Position numbers and translations under genes: made by a program | In this document: positions 18,580-28,036 of the stretch, piece by piece | Numbering within the stretch: the stretch's first letter is position 1 | Layout: each line of letters starts with the position of its first letter | Assembly (NCBI GenBank): GCA_022824865.1 | Contig: JAJDZD010000046.1 | Coordinates: forward strand, 62,001 to 126,000 | Direction: 5' to 3' | DNA length: 64,000 nt | Source: Chloroflexota bacterium | GTDB taxonomy: Bacteria; Chloroflexota; UBA11872 | Notes under the pieces: generated by a model | What the model saw: the letters and a program-made list of their open reading frames with translations, nothing else | What the model was told of the DNA's origin: nothing | The model's database searches: none

Positions 18580-19248
18580 TCAGTCTCCGCCCTGGTCGCT
18601 TGAGCCGCGGCTCCCAATCAACTCCGGCCACGGAGCCAGGCGCCGCTCCGTACCGGCGAACAGACGCTGCAAATTGTCCAGGTGCTGTGACGTCAGAAAC
18701 ACTACGAAGATCGCCACCAGCGTCACGTGGAAACCTGTAACGCCAAGGCCCAGGGCATAGAACACGATCGCTCCCACCAGGAATCCAAGAGCCCCGACCA
18801 GCGATCCCAGCGAGACGTAGCGTCCGATCGCCACGGTGGCCAGACCGACCGGGAAGCCAACCAGGGCCGCGAGCGGCGCCAGGGCAATCACCGCCCCGGC
18901 GCTCGTCGCCACCCCGCGGCCGCCGCGCAGGCCAATAAAGACCGACCAGTTGTGACCGACCGCGGTGAGCACGGCCACGATCAGCGGGACCAGCTGCAAG
19001 TCGCCAACCAGGATCCGTGCGACCAGCGTCGGCAGAAATCCCTTCAGCATGTCGCCCAGAAACACAATTACCGCCGCGCCGCGGCCGACCGTTCGGTATA
19101 CGTTGGTCGCGCCCGAGCGTCGGCTACCGTGCTCGAAAATGTTGACGCCAAAACCGACGCGGCACACCAGCCAGCCCATTGGCACCGCGCCCAACAGGTA
19201 CGCGCCGACCAAGAGGCCAACGACCTGTACGGCTTGGATCGTAGTCAC
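18580..19248 (-). CDS. plsY: Acyl-phosphate glycerol-3-phosphate acyltransferase
   Basis: Membrane enzyme that starts phospholipid synthesis by acylating glycerol 3-phosphate from acyl-phosphate. 222 residues, about six hydrophobic segments. Motifs: GSRRSGATNVYRTVG (acyl-phosphate and phosphate site) and GHNWSVFIGLRGGRGVAT (glycine-rich loop). The C-terminus after residue 200 is hydrophilic. PlsC, the next acyltransferase of the pathway, is encoded nearby on the same strand. Confidence 0.94.
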   Translation of the reverse strand: MTTIQAVQVVGLLVGAYLLGAVPMGWLVCRVGFGVNIFEHGSRRSGATNVYRTVGRGAAVIVFLGDMLKGFLPTLVARILVGDLQLVPLIVAVLTAVGHNWSVFIGLRGGRGVATSAGAVIALAPLAALVGFPVGLATVAIGRYVSLGSLVGALGFLVGAIVFYALGLGVTGFHVTLVAIFVVFLTSQHLDNLQRLFAGTERRLAPWPELIGSRGSSDQGGD

Positions 19249-19326
19249 CGGGAGCGCCCCACAGCCCGACGATATTGGGCCAGCTTCGGCCCGCCTCGTC
19301 CCGCTGTCAAACCAGAGACCCGCCTT

Positions 19327-20682
19327 CTAAGACGACCGCAAACTCAAGCGCATCGGCGTTCCGTCAAACCCAAATTCCTGTCGCAACCCGTTCTCCAGGT
19401 AGCGCACATAGCTGCGATGCACGTGTTCGGGATTCGAAAAGAACAGTGCGAACTCCGGTGGCGCGGTCCCGGTCTGCGTCGCGTACTTGAACCGAGCCGC
19501 TCGACCGCGCCGTGAAGGCAGATCGCGCCGCCCCACCCACGCCCGCAGGAACGCGTTGAGGCGTGAGGTCGGGATGCGCTGCTGCCGAATGCGGTGGATT
19601 TCCAGCGCCATCGGCAACACGTGATCCAGGTTTCGCCCCGTCTTGGCCGAAATCCGGGCCAGCGGGCTTTGCGGCAGGAAATGGAAGATGCGTCCGAGGT
19701 GGTGCTCCACCCGCGCCACCTCTTCCTTCCCGCGCACCAGATCCCATTTGTTGGCCGCCACCGTGACACCCTTGCCGGCGTCCAGCACAAATCCCGCCAC
19801 GTGCGCGTCCTGCTGAGTCGGTCCTTCAAATGCGTCAATCACCACCACCCCCACGTCGGCGTGCTGCATCGAGCGCATCGCCCGCAGCACGCTGTGCTGC
19901 TCGATGCCGCGCTCGATATGACCGCGACGCCGGATGCCGGCCGTATCCACAAGCCAGACCTCGTTGCCTTCCCACTCCACCAGCGTGTCCACGCTGTCGC
20001 GCGTCGTCCCGGGCGCGTCGTGCACCAACGCCCGCGCCTCGCCAAGCAGCGCGTTCAGCAGGGACGACTTCCCCACGTTCGGTCGCCCCACGATGGCAAT
20101 GCGGGGCCGCGTATCCGCCGCGGCCCGATAGTCGGCACCCGGCAGGCGCTCGGCTATGGCATCCAGCAAATCGCCGGTCGCCGTTCCGTGCATGGCGGAG
20201 ATCGCCATCGGATCGCCCAACCCCAGCGCGTAAAACTCGGGAACGCTGTCTCGGTGCTGAGGCGCGTCCACCTTATTGACCACGAGCAGGTACGGGATCC
20301 CCGCCCGCAACACTTCGCGCGCCACCGCCAGGTCGAGTTCGGTTGGTCCCGTCGTCGCGTCCGTCACAATCAACGCCAGGTCGGCCTCTGCCGCCGCCAG
20401 CCGCGCCTGCGCTTCCGCGTGCGCGGCCACCGGCGCCGGGTCGCGCCAGGCGATTCCAGCCGTATCCACGATCGCCAGACCGCGTCCCCGCCACTCGATC
20501 TCGCCGTAAATGCGGTCCCGCGTCGTCCCCGGCTCGTCGGCCACCACCGCCACCCGCGAGCCCATCAGTCGATTGAACAGCGTGGACTTGCCGACGTTCG
20601 GACGGCCCACGATCGCAACCAGCGCCGCGCCGCCGGCCACTGCGGTGACTGTGCTCGAACCGCCGCGGTCTCCGTTAGCCAT
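19327..20682 (-). CDS. der: Ribosome biogenesis GTPase Der (EngA)
   Basis: Double GTPase for 50S assembly. About 451 residues: first G domain with GRPNVGKSTLFNRLMG, EPGTTRD, VDTAG and VNKVD; second with GRPNVGKSSLLNALLG, APGTTRD, VDTAG and ANKWD; then a C-terminal KH-like domain. ATG at 20682 was chosen because longer starts only add low-information residues read through plsC. It overlaps the end of plsC by eight bases. Confidence 0.96.
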   Translation of the reverse strand: MANGDRGGSSTVTAVAGGAALVAIVGRPNVGKSTLFNRLMGSRVAVVADEPGTTRDRIYGEIEWRGRGLAIVDTAGIAWRDPAPVAAHAEAQARLAAAEADLALIVTDATTGPTELDLAVAREVLRAGIPYLLVVNKVDAPQHRDSVPEFYALGLGDPMAISAMHGTATGDLLDAIAERLPGADYRAAADTRPRIAIVGRPNVGKSSLLNALLGEARALVHDAPGTTRDSVDTLVEWEGNEVWLVDTAGIRRRGHIERGIEQHSVLRAMRSMQHADVGVVVIDAFEGPTQQDAHVAGFVLDAGKGVTVAANKWDLVRGKEEVARVEHHLGRIFHFLPQSPLARISAKTGRNLDHVLPMALEIHRIRQQRIPTSRLNAFLRAWVGRRDLPSRRGRAARFKYATQTGTAPPEFALFFSNPEHVHRSYVRYLENGLRQEFGFDGTPMRLSLRSS

Positions 20683-21346
20683 ACGGTCCCCGGTAGCTCG
20701 GCGGCAGATTCGCGGAAATAGCCCGCATGATCGTTTCGCCCGCCGCCTGCAACTCATCAGCGGGAATCCGGCCCGGTCGACGTCCCAACGCCAGCGGTTC
20801 GCCAACCCGGAGGTTCACCGGCATTCGGCCCTTCGTGAGCCGTCGCCGCCAGGAGAACGCTTCGGTGCCCCAGATCGACACCGGAACCACTGGTGTGCCC
20901 AGCTTCATCGCCGCGTACGCGGCCCCCGGTTGCGGCCGGCGCAACTTCGCATCCCGGCTGCGCGTGCCCTCCGGATACATCATCATGGCCTGGCCGCTTC
21001 GCAGGATGCGCAGCATCTGCCGCACCGCCGGCAGATCCATCCCATCGCGATTTACCGGCAGCACGCCCCACGCGCGGCACAACCACCCAACCGTCCGCGA
21101 TTCCACCACTTCCCGCTTCGCCATGAAGGTCAGGTAGCGCCGCACGTACGAGCCCGTCAGGATCGGATCGAACTGCGTGAAGTGGTTCGACGCCACGATG
21201 ATGGCGCCCTCGTCCGGAACCCGCTCAACCCCCTCCACGCGCACCCGAAACAGGAACGGAAACACCACAAAGCGGCCCAGCAGCTGCCAGAACGAATAAA
21301 TCGTCGTGATGATCCACGGCGGTTCCCAGCTTGAGTCCCGTCGCAT
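20675..21346 (-). CDS. plsC: 1-acyl-sn-glycerol-3-phosphate acyltransferase
   Basis: Makes phosphatidic acid from lysophosphatidic acid. 223 residues with one hydrophobic segment near residues 12-32. Catalytic motif I is NHFTQFDPIL (the HX4D pair), and the substrate motifs are LPVNRDGMD and MMYPEGTRSRDAKLR. ATG at 21346 lies two bases after the cmk stop, so the operon runs cmk-plsC-der. The fused gene order of cmk, plsC and der is common in several phyla. Confidence 0.93.
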   Translation of the reverse strand: MRRDSSWEPPWIITTIYSFWQLLGRFVVFPFLFRVRVEGVERVPDEGAIIVASNHFTQFDPILTGSYVRRYLTFMAKREVVESRTVGWLCRAWGVLPVNRDGMDLPAVRQMLRILRSGQAMMMYPEGTRSRDAKLRRPQPGAAYAAMKLGTPVVPVSIWGTEAFSWRRRLTKGRMPVNLRVGEPLALGRRPGRIPADELQAAGETIMRAISANLPPSYRGPYG

Positions 21347-21347
21347 T

Positions 21348-22040
21348 TCAGTATCGGCCGTCCAGGCCGCGCTCGCGCAGGAGCGCCTCAATCTGCGTGA
21401 CGACGTCCACCGGTCCGGAGTCGGCGGAATCAATCCACACCGCGTCGTCGGCTGCCGCCAACGGCGCGTCCGTACGTGTACTGTCGATCCGGTCTCGCGT
21501 CTCCAGCAAGCCCCGCACGCTGGCCAGATCGACACACTCCCCGTCCTCCCGCCGTTGCTTCCATTTGCGGAGGGCGCGCGTTTCCAGCGGCGCGTCCAGG
21601 TACACCTTCAACTCGGCCTCCGGCCAGACCACCGTGCCAATGTCGCGCCCCAGGGCAACCACGGCGCCTTGCCCAATCACCCGTCGCTGCTCGCCCAGCA
21701 GGTGAGCGCGGACTTCCGGTAGCCGCGACACGTCCGAAACAATGGCCTCCACCTTCGCGCTGTACACGCCCTCGGTCACGTCTTCGCCCTCGGATAGCAC
21801 CCGCGTGCGATATGCGCCGTCGGCCTCCGGACGGAAAGCCAGATCCAAATTCGCAATCGCCGCCAGCACCTCGTCGGCGTTTTCCGGGTCTGCGCCCGCT
21901 CGCAGCGCCGCCAGCGCCGCCGCGCGGTAGAACAGCCCGCTATCCACGCACACGTACCCGCATCGCTCTGCAAGCAACTGTCCGACAGTGCTCTTCCCCG
22001 ACCCCACGGGTCCATCGATCGTGACGACCGGCGCTGACAT
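21348..22040 (-). CDS. cmk: Cytidylate kinase
   Basis: Phosphorylates CMP and dCMP. 230 residues: P-loop IDGPVGSGKSTVGQLLAE, CMP-site residues CVDSGLFYRAAAL, RDIGTVVWPEAELKVYLDA, and the C-terminal basic segment. ATG at 22040 was chosen because it puts the P-loop at residues 9-17; longer readings are unsupported. It is the first gene of the cmk-plsC-der run. Confidence 0.95.
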   Translation of the reverse strand: MSAPVVTIDGPVGSGKSTVGQLLAERCGYVCVDSGLFYRAAALAALRAGADPENADEVLAAIANLDLAFRPEADGAYRTRVLSEGEDVTEGVYSAKVEAIVSDVSRLPEVRAHLLGEQRRVIGQGAVVALGRDIGTVVWPEAELKVYLDAPLETRALRKWKQRREDGECVDLASVRGLLETRDRIDSTRTDAPLAAADDAVWIDSADSGPVDVVTQIEALLRERGLDGRY

Positions 22041-22332
22041 AAGGCGCACCAAACCCGCAGACTTTCTCGGGGACGGCCGCCCAGTATAAAAACAGCTCAC
22101 GCTCCATCTTCGCCGCGCTCCTTCGTCGCGGCGAACCCCGCATGTTCCATCTCTGGCGCATCCTGTCATCGAAGTGTCCAACCGAATCACGAGCTTGACC
22201 CCCAGCTACCAGAACGCCGGGCTCGTATTCCTCGTGCGCCACACCGCAGTCGCTACCCATTGCGAACCTCGGCTCCAAGTGCAAGCATGGACGTATCGAA
22301 CTGGTACATGGGCGGTAGATAGACCAATTGCA

Positions 22333-22629
22333 ATGGCTACGGACGCCGCCCCGCTGACCCGAGACGACCTGCGCGACGAACTACAGCGCGCACTGACGCA
22401 CTATGCGACCAAGGCCGATCTGGCTGAGTTGCGCGACGAGTTGCATCGCACCCTGGCGCTCTACGCGACGAATGCCGATTTGGCCGACTTGCGAGCCGAA
22501 CTCCACGCGACGCGCGCTGAATTCAAATCGGACCTCCATAGCCAGACCCGCTGGATGGTGATCGCCGTCTTTGGATCGGTCAGCGCCGCCGCCGCCGCCA
22601 CTGGACTCATCGTCCGATTCTTCGGCTGA
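22333..22629 (+). CDS. Small coiled-coil membrane protein
   Basis: 98 residues: two near-identical 20-residue heptad-type repeats (THYATKADLAELRDELHRT then ALYATNADLADLRAELHAT) followed by a linker and one C-terminal membrane helix (WMVIAVFGSVSAAAAATGLI). This layout is like small DUF1640/CCDC90-type coiled-coil anchors. ATG at 22333 was chosen; a longer reading from 22174 adds 53 residues with no coiled-coil character. Function unknown. Confidence 0.6.
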   Translation: MATDAAPLTRDDLRDELQRALTHYATKADLAELRDELHRTLALYATNADLADLRAELHATRAEFKSDLHSQTRWMVIAVFGSVSAAAAATGLIVRFFG

Positions 22630-22750
22630 GCGCCTGGCGCGAGCGACAGAGCATCCCGGATTAAGTCCACCACGCCCGAGTCCCACGATTCTCGAACAGA
22701 TTTCCCCCAGGCTGTGAAGGGAATCGCGTCCGGCCCCTAAACCCCAATTG

Positions 22751-24484
22751 ATGGCTGGAAGACAACTCGGCTTGATTGGGAATTGGACAAAGGAAACCAC
22801 CTCGGTCGCCTGTCGCCTACACTCGGAAGATGCTCCGTTACTCGCCTCACTGCCCTTGCCTGACGTAACCGTCGCTGACGCCATCGCCGGCTTCTTGGCC
22901 CAGCAAGGCGTCAACCGTGCCTACGGCGTCACCGGCGGCGAAATGCTTCCGGTGCTTGACGCCCTCCAGCGCCACGGCGTCGAGTTCATCCTGACCCACC
23001 ACGAGGCGGCCGCCGCCTACATGGCCGACACCGAAGGCCAGCTTACCGGCCGGCCCGGTGTTTGCGTCAGCACCCTCGGACCGGGCGCCGCCAACCTCTT
23101 CGCCGGCTTGGCCCAGGCCACCCTCGAGCGTTCGCCGGTCCTTGGCATCACCGCCGACGTCACGCCCCACGAAGCCGCCGGCCAGCGGCATCAGGTCTAC
23201 AACATTCCCGGCGCCATGGCCCCCGCGGTCAAATACACCGCCCGTGTCACCCCGGACAATCTGGCCACGGTCTTGCCGGCAGCCTGGTCGGCTGCCATCC
23301 AGGGCATGCCCGGCGCGGCTCACCTCGCCGTTCCCAGCTCCACCGCTACGCTCCCCGCCGCGGCAACTCCTGACTCATCCGGGAACCACTCGGCGCCCCC
23401 ACCGGCCATCCCACCCGCGCTGCACGACGTCGAGGCATGCCTGGCCCGAGCCAGCCGCCCCGTCGCCGTCCTCGGCCTGGAAGCGCGCACGCCGGCCATC
23501 GCGAAGCACCTCGCCCAACTGGCAGACATGGCCGACATTCCCGTCGTTACCCAGGTCAAGGCCCGCGGCTGGTTTCCGGGTAACCACGCCCTCCATGCCG
23601 GCACCCTGGCCTCGTACGGATCGCGCGGCGTATTCAATCTCATCGGCGGCGCCGATTTGGTGCTGGGCGTCGGCCTGGACGGCGTTGACCTCATCTGGCC
23701 CTGGGACGGCCCGGCCGGCTTCAATCTCACCGCCTACGACATGCCAGACGGCTCGCTGCCGCACACCCCGGTCGTCGGCGATGTGGCCGCCATGCTGAAG
23801 CGCCTGGCTGGAGTTGACCGTCCCGCGCATCGCGCAGACGCGGCTGACCGCGCCTCGCAAGCCCGCCGCGCCGCCCGAGCGGACCTCCAGGCGGGACCTG
23901 CCGGTACCGATCACCCGGCCGACGCCCCGTCCGACGGTATCGCCGTCGACCCGCTCTTCCAGGCCATTCGCGCTGTCGCCCCGGCTGACACGGCCCTGGT
24001 CTCGGATGTCGGCATGCACAAGCTCTATCTCGCCCAGTATTGGGACGCCCCCGCGCCCGACACCTACTTCGTGGCCAACGGCCTGTCCGGCATGGGCTGG
24101 GCGCTCCCCAGCGCCCTGGGTTTCAAACTCGCGTGCCCCGACCCTGCCGCCCTGGCCGTCACTGGCGACGGCGGCGCCCTGATGTTCGCCGGCGAACTCG
24201 GCACCCTGGCCCGTCTGCGGCCGGCGGGCCTTGTCTACCTGGTGCTCGTTGACGCCTCCCTCGCCCTCATCCGCCTCAAAGCCGAAGAGCTCGAACACGA
24301 CCCGCTGCCCAATGACTTCGCTCCGCCCGACTTCGTCGCCCTGGCCCAAAGTTTCGGTCTCAGGGCGGAGAGTGTGGATTCCCCGGAGGGCGCCGCTACA
24401 GTGGTACGTGACGGCCTTACGGCCTCGGAGCCGCTCGTTGTCGAGGCGCCCATCGACTACGGCGCCTACCAGCGCATGACCTGA
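22751..24484 (+). CDS. Thiamine-pyrophosphate enzyme, acetolactate synthase-like
   Basis: About 577 residues with the three-domain layout of the acetolactate synthase/pyruvate decarboxylase superfamily. The TPP-activating Glu is in LTHHEAAAAYMAD, the central domain begins near residue 215, and the TPP/metal motif is GDGGALMFAGELGTLAR. The paired Asn expected after that motif reads Val-Asp (LVLVDASLALIRL); Asp in the second place is known in some relatives. FAD-type residues are not evident, so true acetolactate synthase is less likely than a decarboxylase or oxo-acid-lyase relative. ATG at 22751 follows an in-frame TTG. Confidence 0.75.
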   Translation: MAGRQLGLIGNWTKETTSVACRLHSEDAPLLASLPLPDVTVADAIAGFLAQQGVNRAYGVTGGEMLPVLDALQRHGVEFILTHHEAAAAYMADTEGQLTGRPGVCVSTLGPGAANLFAGLAQATLERSPVLGITADVTPHEAAGQRHQVYNIPGAMAPAVKYTARVTPDNLATVLPAAWSAAIQGMPGAAHLAVPSSTATLPAAATPDSSGNHSAPPPAIPPALHDVEACLARASRPVAVLGLEARTPAIAKHLAQLADMADIPVVTQVKARGWFPGNHALHAGTLASYGSRGVFNLIGGADLVLGVGLDGVDLIWPWDGPAGFNLTAYDMPDGSLPHTPVVGDVAAMLKRLAGVDRPAHRADAADRASQARRAARADLQAGPAGTDHPADAPSDGIAVDPLFQAIRAVAPADTALVSDVGMHKLYLAQYWDAPAPDTYFVANGLSGMGWALPSALGFKLACPDPAALAVTGDGGALMFAGELGTLARLRPAGLVYLVLVDASLALIRLKAEELEHDPLPNDFAPPDFVALAQSFGLRAESVDSPEGAATVVRDGLTASEPLVVEAPIDYGAYQRMT

Positions 24485-24513
24485 CCGCCCTCCTGTATGG
24501 ACCGATCGAACTC

Positions 24514-26415
24514 GTGAGCATCGGCACCCTTCGTCGAGATCTCCTGCGCGGACCGCTGCGCCTTCTGGCCTGTGCGGCGGCGCTGACGCTCGTCGTCACA
24601 GCGCCGGCCTCGTCCCGGGCCGATGTGCTACCCCTTCAGACCGGCCAGACCATTCGCATCGAAGGCCAGGGCTGGGGTCACGGCGTCGGCATGTCCCAGT
24701 GGGGCGCCCGCGGTCGGGCCCTGGCCGGGCAGTCCGCTGACGACATCGTCCGCGCCTACTACACCGGCATCGACATCACCGATTCCCCAACCGATCAGAC
24801 CCCAATCCGCGTACTGATCGACCGCAACTACCGGCCAGCGGCGATCGACGGCTCCGCAGCCTCCTCCAACGGGCTTTCGGGCGACATCGTCGGGATCGGC
24901 GGCCAATGGGCTATTTCGGGAGTCACTAATCCGCTGCCGCCCGGCGCCAGACTGCGACTGCTCGACCACCCGGGCGTCCACCGAATCACCGTTCGCCTGA
25001 TCGACGCCGCGGGCGGGCACATACGTGACTTCGACCTCCCCGGCCAGATCGAAGTCGTCCCCCTTGAGCCCCACTCCCGCCTGCTGGTGCACTACAAGTA
25101 CACCACCGAGGCCGAGGGCTTGCCCGGCCAGTACTACGACGTCTACCGCGGGTCCGTACGCGTCTATCAGGACGCCGAAGGCCTGGTGGATACCGTCAAC
25201 GTGGTATCGCTCGAGGACTACCTGCTCGGCGTCGTGCCGGCCGAAATGCCGTACCACTGGCCCGCCGAGGCCCTCAAGGCCCAGGCCATGGCCGCCCGCA
25301 CCTACGCGCTGATCAGCCTCGATTCGGGTAACCCGATCTTGGATGTCTTTGATACGACCCAGGACCAGGTCTATCTCGGCGTCAACCACGAGAGGCCGGA
25401 AACCACCGCCGCCGTTCAGGCCACCGCCCGCCGAGTATTGACTCATGACGGCCAGCCCATCATTTCGTACTTCTTCAGCGCGGCAAACGGACGTACCGAG
25501 GCCAATGAGCACGTGTTCGGCGGTCAACCGGTTCCGTACTTGCGCTCCGTCGTCGACCTTGATCCCAACGGCCGGCCCTGGGACGCCGATTCCCCGCTGA
25601 GCACCTGGTCCACCCCCGAATTCTCCGCCGGTCTCTTGCAGGGCCTGTATCACGAATCGATCGGCACGCTCGAATCGCTGGACTTCAGTAACCGCTCACC
25701 GACCGGTCGATTGATCATCGTCGGTCTCAACGGCCAGCGCGGTCGTCAGACCATCAGCGCCTGGGACTTCGCGCTGCGCTTCAATCAGCGCACCCCACGG
25801 GAAGCCGGGCTGATCTACAGCACAAGATTCGCGATCGTCCGCGACTACCCGCTGATCGAACGCGTCGAGCCTCTCAATCTGCCCGGCGGGCAGTCCATCT
25901 ACTTCGACGAGACCGGCCACAACGTGCGCCATGGTTTCCTCAAGTACTTCAATGCCCGCGGCGGCGTGGCCGCATTTGGTCTCCCACTCACCGAGGAGGT
26001 CGTCCAGAACGGCCGCACCGTCCAGTACTTCGAGCGCGCCCGTTTCGAGTACCACCCCGAACTGGCCGGCACGCCCTACGAGACCCAGCTCGGCCTACTC
26101 AACGACGCGCTCACCGCCCCACGCCGCCCATTTGCCGGCGACACCCCCTTCCCCAACGTGCCCCAGCACCGCTACTTCCCCGAGACCGGCCATAGCGTGC
26201 ACTTCGGCTTCCTCCAATTCTGGGAAACCCAGGGCGGCCTCGAACGCTTCGGCTATCCCATTTCCCAGGAGGTCGTCGAGCACGGACGCACCGTCCAGCA
26301 CTTCCAGCGGGCTCGGCTGGTGTGGGTGCCCGAGGCTCCGTCAGGCCAGCAGGTCCAGATAGCCAAGGTCGGCAGCGAATACATGCGCGCCTTCGGCCTC
26401 GCCCCGCCGATCTAG
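24514..26415 (+). CDS. Secreted SpoIID/LytB-like protein with ETGH repeats
   Basis: 633 residues with a signal peptide (residues about 1-36, ending SSRADV). The glycan-binding motif [15 protein letters not shown] is near residue 52, before the SpoIID core ([49 protein letters not shown]), an order also seen in actinobacterial LytB-like proteins. SpoIID enzymes are lytic transglycosylases on denuded peptidoglycan. The tail has two repeats ([15 protein letters not shown] and [15 protein letters not shown], each ending in FG-P-E), a hallmark of secreted Chloroflexota proteins. GTG at 24514 is the start. No other sporulation gene is nearby. Confidence 0.85.
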   Translation: MSIGTLRRDLLRGPLRLLACAAALTLVVTAPASSRADVLPLQTGQTIRIEGQGWGHGVGMSQWGARGRALAGQSADDIVRAYYTGIDITDSPTDQTPIRVLIDRNYRPAAIDGSAASSNGLSGDIVGIGGQWAISGVTNPLPPGARLRLLDHPGVHRITVRLIDAAGGHIRDFDLPGQIEVVPLEPHSRLLVHYKYTTEAEGLPGQYYDVYRGSVRVYQDAEGLVDTVNVVSLEDYLLGVVPAEMPYHWPAEALKAQAMAARTYALISLDSGNPILDVFDTTQDQVYLGVNHERPETTAAVQATARRVLTHDGQPIISYFFSAANGRTEANEHVFGGQPVPYLRSVVDLDPNGRPWDADSPLSTWSTPEFSAGLLQGLYHESIGTLESLDFSNRSPTGRLIIVGLNGQRGRQTISAWDFALRFNQRTPREAGLIYSTRFAIVRDYPLIERVEPLNLPGGQSIYFDETGHNVRHGFLKYFNARGGVAAFGLPLTEEVVQNGRTVQYFERARFEYHPELAGTPYETQLGLLNDALTAPRRPFAGDTPFPNVPQHRYFPETGHSVHFGFLQFWETQGGLERFGYPISQEVVEHGRTVQHFQRARLVWVPEAPSGQQVQIAKVGSEYMRAFGLAPPI

Positions 26416-26557
26416 GGCTACGCGCCCGCCACCGACACAGCCGCCTCGTTTGCGTTCGCTGCGCCTTGCCCAGACGTCAGCGCCATCGGAAAGCGTGGGC
26501 AGGAACGCGCTCGGCTCCCTATACTCATCTCACTGGCGCAACCGGCGGGAATCTGTG

Positions 26558-27826
26558 ATGCCGCTCAGTCTCTACGAGCAACTGGAGATTGAGGCGCTGC
26601 GAGCTACGGAGACGTCAAGAACGCGTCGAGAGACCGTACCCGCCATTGAAGACATCCTCTATGAGCCTTTCCCGGTTCTTGACCATGGCTTCGTTCGGGT
26701 GGTCGACTACATGGGCAGCGACAGCGCCGTCGTGCAAGCGGCTCGTGTTTCCTATGGGACAGGCACGAAGCGAAAGCGCCAGGACGCCGGGCTCATTCGA
26801 TACCTCATGCGGCACTGGCACACCACGCCGTTCGAAATGTGCGAAATCAAGTTCCACGTCAAGCTGCCCATCTTCGTCGCCCGCCAGTGGATCCGGCATC
26901 GCACCGCCAGCGTCAATGAGTACTCCGCCCGCTACTCCATCCTCGACAATGAGTTTTACATCCCCTCCCCTGAGAACCTTGCCGCTCAGTCAACCAGCAA
27001 TCGACAGGGACGTGGCGAGGTTCTCAAGGGCGATGAAGCCAAGCGAGTCTTCCACCTGCTTCAGACGGACTCACAGCGGGCGTACGCCCACTACGAGGAA
27101 ATGCTCAACGAAGACGCCCAGGGTAATGTACGAGACGAGTCGCGCAAGGGCCTTGCCCGTGAATTGGCCCGCATGAATCTCTCACTCAACTTCTACACTC
27201 AGTGGTACTGGAAGGTGAACCTGCACAACCTGCTGCACTTTCTCTGGCTGCGCAGTGACGCCCACGCGCAATTCGAAATCCGTGCTTACGCGAATGTGAT
27301 GTTGGAAATAGTCCGCCGGTGGGCTCCTATCGCCTTCGCTGCCTTCATGGACTACCGCAAAGGCAGCGTAAACCTGTCTGCAAAGGCAATGGAGGTTGTA
27401 CGGCTACGGCTTCAAGGCCAGCCGGTTTCCCGCAAGGACGTCGGCATGTCGCTGACCGAATGGCGGGAATTGCGCAATCTGCTCAAGGAAACTTGGTACC
27501 AGTATCAGATGCCTATTTCCACGATAGCACCAGTAGCCTCAGACTATCCCGAAAGCGCGCCCAAAGTTCTCGGTCTTGATGACTCCACGAATGGACGCGC
27601 TGAAAGAGGGGATGGACTGACCATCCATCAAGAAACTTCAAGGGACATGCATATTTCTCGCGACATATCGTGGCCGAGCTACTCCGAGCTTTCGGCGCAG
27701 AGAAATGGAAGCGTGTCGTACGAATCTGTGGAGTCAATGGAGTTTAGTGAGCAAAGTGACCTTTGGTCTGACGATGAAGCACTCTCGAAAGACGATGAGA
27801 GAGTACGAGTCTTCGAGTCCGCTTAG
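26558..27826 (+). CDS. thyX: Flavin-dependent thymidylate synthase with C-terminal extension
   Basis: Makes dTMP from dUMP using FADH2. The ThyX signature is [15 protein letters not shown] (RHRX7S), with a long N-terminal lead and [18 protein letters not shown] later, as in the ~300-residue bacterial form. This protein has 422 residues. After about residue 325 it carries a ~95-residue Ser/Asp/Glu-rich tail unlike the family and of visibly lower GC than its neighbours. ATG at 26558 was chosen because MPLS is the usual start. The tail may be a late fusion or read-through into foreign DNA. Confidence 0.9.
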   Translation: MPLSLYEQLEIEALRATETSRTRRETVPAIEDILYEPFPVLDHGFVRVVDYMGSDSAVVQAARVSYGTGTKRKRQDAGLIRYLMRHWHTTPFEMCEIKFHVKLPIFVARQWIRHRTASVNEYSARYSILDNEFYIPSPENLAAQSTSNRQGRGEVLKGDEAKRVFHLLQTDSQRAYAHYEEMLNEDAQGNVRDESRKGLARELARMNLSLNFYTQWYWKVNLHNLLHFLWLRSDAHAQFEIRAYANVMLEIVRRWAPIAFAAFMDYRKGSVNLSAKAMEVVRLRLQGQPVSRKDVGMSLTEWRELRNLLKETWYQYQMPISTIAPVASDYPESAPKVLGLDDSTNGRAERGDGLTIHQETSRDMHISRDISWPSYSELSAQRNGSVSYESVESMEFSEQSDLWSDDEALSKDDERVRVFESA

Positions 27827-28036
27827 GACCTAGTATAGTAACGCTAAATTCCGTCCAAGATCGGTCAGCCAGCGTATCTGAGAGCCGAGTTTGTCACCTG
27901 AGTTTAGTTATCCAATCACCTAATGGGATCATATAGTATCAGTGTTTATTTTCACTTTCTCTCCGCAATTGCGACGCAATAGACGTAGAGGCCTCGTCGC
28001 TCGCGTGCCGCAGCTTTCTCGGAGGCTACCCGTCGC
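27827..28036. other. AT-rich intergenic stretch between thyX and kamA
   Basis: About 210 bp between two convergent genes and clearly more AT-rich than the rest of the window, with runs such as TAGTATAGTAACG and AGTGTTTATTTTCACTTT. No gene or clear hairpin terminator was found. Together with the low-GC thyX tail it looks like a scar of acquired DNA. Confidence 0.4.
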
